This document shows, piece after piece, positions 58,478 to 64,000 of a DNA stretch of 64,000 nucleotides. The notes beneath the pieces are model-generated. The model searched no databases, was not told the DNA's origin, and worked only from the letters and a program-made list of their open reading frames with translations. This DNA comes from Flammula alnicola (lineage: Eukaryota > Basidiomycota > Agaricomycetes > Agaricales > Strophariaceae), in NCBI GenBank assembly GCA_015499995.1, contig JADNRV010000180.1, positions 38,561-102,560 of the forward strand. The letters are read 5' to 3'. Each line of letters opens with the position of its first letter. Position 1 is the stretch's first letter. Position numbers and translations under genes: made by a program.

Positions 58478-61023
58478 ATGTCCGAGGCTCAGAGACGCTC
58501 GACACGGTTGGCAATGACAAGCCCCGCTGGCCAGCAATTCGTCTGCGAAGAAGACGAGGAAGACGAAGAAGCCCCAGTCGAGCAAAAAAACACGCGGAAA
58601 GAAACGCAAGACCGAAGATAGGCAATCGAAAGGCGATGGACAGTCGCACGCTAAGAAAATACGCGGACGACGTGGCAAACTCGAGGACCTGGTCGAGATG
58701 CCGTTGGACGTGCTGTTCGAGGTACGGGCAACAAATATTCCGAAAAGCGACGCAACTGTAATGTCTGACCATCTCTCAGATTTTGCGCGACTGAAACCCA
58801 TAGACCTATTGAACCTCGCTCGGACCAGCAAAGACCTGCGTGCCATGCTCATGAGTCGTTCCTCTAGTTCGATCTGGAAGGAAGCTCGGACCCATGTAAT
58901 TCCTGCTTTACCCGAATGTCCAGAAGACTTGAGCGAGCCAGAATATGCAAATTTTCTCTTTGGAAAAAAACTTGCCATGTGTGTCATCCGTCCTGCTATC
59001 TTTTGAAGTATTTCATGGCCTAAAGACGGATGCTAACGATTATCCCCATATCAGCATTGTGCGCGGAAGGTGAGTACGACTCATATCGGGGGGATGCTCG
59101 AACAAGGATTTGCTCGAGATGTATGGACGATCAGTCAGCTCCTCTTCTCACCCGTGGTCGTGCTGTGTTTACTAATGTTCGTGTGATTTAGCTGTGTCCC
59201 CTTGAAGAATTTTCGACCTAGTGGCTATCCCGAGATATTGAAAACCTTCATCCCTGGCATATCTGTTATCAAAAAATCGGGCAAGTCCTGCACTCTATTT
59301 CTCAGCCAACATCATACAGTCTTGCTTATATTCTTGTCAAGGTCGTTACAACCGGTTTGTCTTCTTTAAGTTCGATGACCTCTGGCGGAAGCAATACCAA
59401 AAGTATGGATACCACCACAGCGAAAAATAAATGGTTGGAAGAGAAGGTTAAAGAAAGAAAGGCCATAAAGGAGGTGCATGTCCTGGTGCACTGGAAACTG
59501 ATTGTATGACTGATTGAAAATTCATGTGTTAGCATGCCGTTGCTTGCGAAGCTTGGTTAAGAAGGTATTGGAGGATCTCGATTTGGAAAAAACTCGGTTG
59601 ATTGAGGACCGCAGAGCCATGTACGTTTCTTTCTTTAAATCTTCTGGACTGTCTTGACACCATTGCCAGTGTCGTCAAGCGCGTCAAAGAACTAGGATGG
59701 GGCGACGAACTGGCTAAGATGACTCAGTACTACGTCCCAGACCACAAGACTCTGACACCGTCACGAAGGTGTGCCAAAAGGATCTTACCGAACAAAGTAA
59801 ATGTCTTTTTTCATTTCGAACCTAGCGAATTTCTGACGCGAGACACATGAAAGTTTTATTAAACCTAGAGCCTTATCTCAACCAACATATGGAACGCGTT
59901 AAAAGGGACCGCGTCTACGGAGAGCGCAAAGATTTGCTCAGGAAACGTCTGCCTATTTTGGGAGTGGTTCGCAACAATTGTGTTTCGACTCTTCCAGTCA
60001 ACGGCGTCTACCCCACGGCCAACGAGCTATTATGCAATCCTGCTATCCGGAACATAATTGACAACACCCCATTGTCTGCTAATTTCACAGAAGATGACCT
60101 GGCACAAACAGTCGCCCAATTATTCCCCGATATTACGCGTCAATTGCAACAAGACATCGAACTGCAATTACTGGAACTTCTGCCGAAGGAATATGGACCA
60201 GATCCTATAGTTGACCCAAAAACTGCCTTTGAACTTGCGACCACAGTTTTTGCTTGTGCCTCATGTAATCGTTTTCTCAGGCACCCGCGAGTTCTTGTGC
60301 ATTCATGCACGATGGCATATAAATGCCCACCCGAAATTGAAGACCACAAGGTCTTGAACGAGCTTTATACTTTCCATGACCGGGATAGGTATCGAAATCA
60401 CCGAGGGTGCATTAGCTTCGATGAAAAAAGCGCGAAGTTGATAGGTGAAGTTGTCGAAATGTGTGGGTTTGACGGTCTGACTACGACGGCCAAACAAATG
60501 GATGATGCCAATCCTATCTTCGAATGTGTCGGATGCAATGATCCGCACCAGGGTCGCGTTATGATGACATGGGCGGGAGTGGTACGGTCTTCGCTTCGCC
60601 GTCTTGCACAGTCCTAATAATTTACATGTACGAATGCAGTTGAACCACTCCCACTTAGTCCGAGACTACGCCATTTCTAACGAGACCTTTAGCGAAGAGC
60701 ATGGAATTAGAGCTCGTGAGTGAAAAGGAAGCAAACATAGTACGGGAACGAATGAAGGAGGAGCAGGAACGTCGAAGGGCTCGATGCGCACGCGAATTGA
60801 TTTGCGCGCACTGCGGCCACGACAAAGATGATTCGGTGAAGCTCGCTCAACACGTGAAGAACGTGTACGTTTTACTTGAAGCTCGTAGCTCGTGTCTCCA
60901 TACTGATGTCGCATCTTTTTCAGTCATAGTATACCTAATCCGACGAGCAAAGACATGGTTCCAGCCATCGACAGAGATCATGTACCTCCCATTTTCTACA
61001 TGTGGCCTCCAAGAAGCACCTAA
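58478..61023 (+). pseudogene. Decayed F-box gene A' (paralogue of 8502-11097)
   Basis: It follows the A gene from 'MSEAQRRSTRLAM' to the end 'PPIFYMWPPRST' at 61,023. The first frame breaks in a run of seven A at 58,584-58,590; one more A would restore 'KKTRGKKRKTEDRQSKGD'. The first intron (58 nt) no longer keeps frame when removed but reads open when retained. Further shifts occur near 59,420, 59,800 and 60,700. The central exon (59,847-60,617) is long and open: 'GCISFDEKSAKLIGEVVEMC', 'IFECVGCNDPHQGR'. Several independent breaks argue for a pseudogene rather than a single assembly error. Confidence 0.78.
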
Positions 61024-61514
61024 AGCAAACCTATGGCATCGCTCAGCGACAGCCTGGCTTCTGATTCTTGCTTAGAATATTCTACGCTCCGCATGCTGTA
61101 CCTCAGCTTGCATCATATATCTGAAGGAAAATATGCCAGATTGTTGCAAATAATTTCACTTTTCCAGAGTAAAAGCCCGTAACGAAGACCTACATATTTA
61201 ATCGTGATATTTTGTCTACCTGCTTATAACTCATGACTCGACTGAGTGATTGCCTGACTACTGCCAAAGTTAGTTGTCGTCGGTCGACAATGGGGGGCCG
61301 ATGCTGTGCCTTGCTGTGCCCGTCGGTGACCTCACCTTCCGCCACAGCTCTCGGACCAGACTCGGTCCCGGAGTTGTGATCGACATCCATAGGAGACAAT
61401 TGATCGCACGCCAAGTGGCAGCCTGTGCCGCAGTGGGCTGTGGGGTATCACCTTGGCTTCCGCACGATATAACTTCGCTGATGTTCGACCACAAGCACTA
61501 TTCCTCTTACGTCC
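61024..61514. other. Intergenic spacer upstream of the spartin-like gene
   Basis: About 490 bp; no TATA box or other element that I can defend. Confidence 0.45.
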
Positions 61515-63262
61515 ATGATTGCCCCACCTGAGGCCTTTGCCCTCCTCAGCTTGCCAAATGCCTCTCTCTCAGGATCAGATATTAGCACCGAGACTGGCGT
61601 CCTCAATCTGGAGTGCGTGACCGTGCCCCACCCAGAGTCTACCAAGGGCGAAGATTGCGATGTCTATCTGGTTTTACGGCTGAACATCTTCGAGACACCC
61701 ATTGATCCAGCGAGGGTGGTCACGCGAACAGACGACCGAAGGACCAGGACTTATACTTTCGCGAATACTCCATCCGATCCAGGACAACTCACGTTGTCGG
61801 TCAAGGTGCCGTTTCCAGAGGGGACCGACATCGAGCTTGCTGAGAAGCTAGAGACTTTCGACAGCATTCTCGAGCAATATGTCGCCGAATTCCACGGCCC
61901 ATCCGCCAATGTTCCTTCCATTGCTCCAGTAGCCCAGGGGCAGACAGCCGGGATTGGTGCGGTTAATGGAAACAAAGATCTCCGTGGTCATCTCATAGTG
62001 ATTAACGAAGATACTGGAGAGGTTATCGGAGAAGTGGAGGACAAATTCAGAATCAAAGAGGATCCCGCCATGTTCGAGAAGGACACGAGAACGATCCAGT
62101 GGTCATCGAGGTTTCCGATGCGTACACCCGAGTCTCTGACGCAAATGCACTCGAAGCCTTTGCAAGCATCATCCCTCCTGATCAGCAAAATTGGATTAGC
62201 AAGTCTGCGAGCATCATCAGGTACGTACCAAATCCTTTCTTAAATTACTTCGAAACAGTACTGATACCATTGCCTTTCATTAGCACTGCCATCTCAATGA
62301 CGACTAATCTTCTCCTTACAACAGTCACGACAGGCTCGTCCTACTACATAGCGCACTCCGCTGCATCTCCGCATCACCCGGCCGCCGGAACTCCCTCTAA
62401 CAGCAAAGGCTCCTCGCCTGTGCCTCCTCTTCCTCCTCGTGCTCTCGTTTTCCTTACATCCGAAAGGACGCGCAAAGGCCTCTCCACGGTTCACGCTCTC
62501 AGCGGCGAGGCTGTGAAAGTGTCAACCAGGACAGTCGCGTTAATCGACAGCATGATCCGTCGTGCCATGGGTGCAAAACCGAAGCGCACTAAATATTTTG
62601 CAACGGGCGTACCCCCCTCCGGCTCTAATCCCAGCTTGCTGTCTCCTGGCGGACCTCCTCTGCCACCTCGTACTCCATCCCCTACCCCCTCGCGCTCGGG
62701 ATTCGCTCCTCCGCCCCCGTATGCACCTGCAGTAGTCGAGAAATCGTCATCACTTAGCGCTGAGAAGCCCTCTCTCCCACCTCGTCGCACTCCATCACCA
62801 GCCCCACCTCTCCCAGCCCGTGCCGGCACATCAGCAGCTGGCGCATTGACGCAACCTCCTCCTCTTCCCGAACGCCGTCTAAAGACAAAAGACCACATCC
62901 TCATCTCCGCCGACCTTATCCTGTCGACAATCGATGATTCCACGAGACGCATCCTTGACGTCGGGACGGAGCAGATTGGTAAAGTTGTCAATCATAAGTA
63001 AGCCCATCAATCCATCTCGTACATGGCTCCTTCATAAACTTTTTCTTCTTGCAGGTACGGCCCCGAGGCAGCTCAATCCTCCTTGCTTATGGCTGGAACA
63101 GCCAGAAATGTTGGCCTTGTATACGTCGACATGCGTGGTATTGGCCGTCGTGCTCTCCTAAGGAGGGTTGGAAAGACCTTCGTCAAGGCAGCGGTTTCGA
63201 GCAGCAAAGAAGAAAAAACCTCAAGTCGTCAAGGCCACTTCTCCGCCTCCCAAATAAATTAA
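61515..63262 (+). CDS. Spartin/senescence-domain protein (one apparent single-base frameshift)
   Basis: Starts at 61515. The N-terminal part ('FALLSLPNASLSGSD', 'TGEVIGEVEDKFRIKEDP') is followed near 62,080 by a frame change into 'NDPVVIEVSDAYTRVSDANA'; a GG where GGG would keep frame explains it. Exons 62284-62997 and 63055-63262 carry the senescence/spartin domain: 'WISKSASIIS', 'KGLSTVHALSGEAVKVSTRT', a Pro-rich insert, 'DHILISADLILSTIDDSTRR' and 'YGPEAAQSSLLMAGTARNVG'. Spartin proteins bind lipid droplets and endosomes. The rest of the gene is so well preserved that an assembly error is as likely as a mutation. Confidence 0.8.
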
Positions 63263-63844
63263 AAGGGATTTGAAGTTAAAGTGTCTTTTAAATTCTCAGC
63301 CACTTTCCAGGAACCGAACGATACGCTTATAAATGGGACATTGTAATCCATGTACATTACAGCTGTTTATACCAATCAATTATCGGATCTCATCGTCCAC
63401 ACGCACTCAGCCCTACCCTCCCCATAACCCAGGATGCTTCCTGACATGATCCAATAGGCATGTCCAACGCAACGGGTAGCCAAGACTTTCCCATGGAATC
63501 GCAGTTGGGACATTTCAATGAGATGATAGCCCCATATTTCTCCTCGCACCGCCCATCAAACTTGTATCGTCGAGATACACTGCTCCACATAAAGCATTTC
63601 CAGTTCCGAAGATGGATGCTAGTGAACGAATACGTCCAGAATTGGAGCAATGGGCCGGGATATCTCTCTCCAGAGTATAGCATCGCTTGGAGCAGTCTGA
63701 AGGACCTGTCCGGCCGGGTATTGGGTATCAGGCGGTTTCTATCCTCCTCTAACTAAGCTTCATCTTCGTGGACCGGCTGAAACCCTGGTTCGACCACTCC
63801 AGTCTTCAGATCCCTATAGAACCAAGTGATATGGGTTTTCGCCC
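63263..63844. other. Convergent intergenic space; nothing firm
   Basis: Open frames of about 98 codons on both strands (63,390-63,756) overlap each other and match nothing I know. They could hold exons of a minus-strand gene, but I cannot support one. Confidence 0.4.
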
Positions 63845-64000
63845 TTAAAAGCTTAACCAGTCAGTCCCGTCTAGTCCATCGTCCTCCGGTATCCAGGTTG
63901 TGGTGTAGCCATTCCACCACTCACGACCAGCTCGGAAATCTTCTCTCCTCTTCACCGGCAAGTTAAATTGATGTCTGAAGGGCACACTCAATTGAAGCAA
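63845..64000 (-). CDS. C-terminal exon of an unidentified gene (partial, runs off the window)
   Basis: Open from the window edge for 51 codons to a TAA at 63,847-63,845, including 'FRHQFNLPVKRREDFRAGRE' and 'TTTWIPEDDGLDGTDWL', which look coding. Family unknown. Confidence 0.4.
   Translation of the reverse strand: MLQLSVPFRHQFNLPVKRREDFRAGREWWNGYTTTWIPEDDGLDGTDWLSF

Noticed and set aside
63390..63756. Overlapping 97-98-codon frames on both strands
   Set aside because: No family resemblance and no clear splice chain; too weak to call.
1..64000. tRNA, rRNA and CRISPR arrays
   Set aside because: GGTTCGA-like strings occur (for example near 16,725 and 63,790) but without cloverleaf arms; there are no regularly spaced direct repeats of CRISPR type.

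Overview
The window is nuclear DNA of a filamentous basidiomycete, most likely an Agaricomycete. Protein genes are cut by many 45-80 nt GT-AG introns. The gene content is typical of mushrooms: Na+/K+-type P-ATPase, P450, OYE, GH3, truncated FunK1 kinases, F-box families, an alpha-kinase and an MCP1-like protein. I see no rRNA, no CRISPR array and no convincing tRNA.

Layout. 1-2132: start of a P-type ATPase (minus). 5.4-8.2 kb: an old copy of a repeat block ending in a small four-exon gene. 8.5-12.6 kb: a divergent F-box pair, A intact (minus) and B decayed (plus). 13.2-23.2 kb: P450, Old Yellow Enzyme and secreted GH3 glycosidase. 23.7-30.7 kb: membrane protein gene, FunK1 relic, conserved block of unknown nature and small-gene copy 2. 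32.1-36.7 kb: a large Ser/Thr kinase. 36.87-41.78 kb: a complete DNA transposon. 42.1-47.2 kb: MCP1-like gene, a conserved unknown and an F-box-like gene. 47.9-56.2 kb: the 23.7-30.7 kb block again in inverted order, with the small gene doubled. 56.8-61.0 kb: the F-box pair again, inverted (B retained, A decayed). 61.5-63.3 kb: spartin/senescence-domain gene, then the end of one more gene.

Two things stand out. (1) A 4,910-bp transposon has perfect 205-bp terminal inverted repeats and a 6-bp target duplication. It carries a DDE integrase-type transposase and, divergently, an open 649-residue alpha-kinase gene with a zinc-ribbon-like N-terminus. A kinase as a resident gene of a cut-and-paste element is, to my knowledge, not a described arrangement. 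(2) A family of 122-127-residue proteins of unknown function occurs as four open copies with the same four exons and all-phase-0 introns. It sits in the arms of a large degenerate inverted duplication in which nearly everything else has decayed.

Several otherwise good genes (transposase, spartin-like gene, both right-arm F-box genes) show single-base shifts, some in homopolymers. These may be real mutations or assembly errors, and gene versus pseudogene calls should be read with that in mind. Exon limits were placed by eye from splice sites and family motifs.
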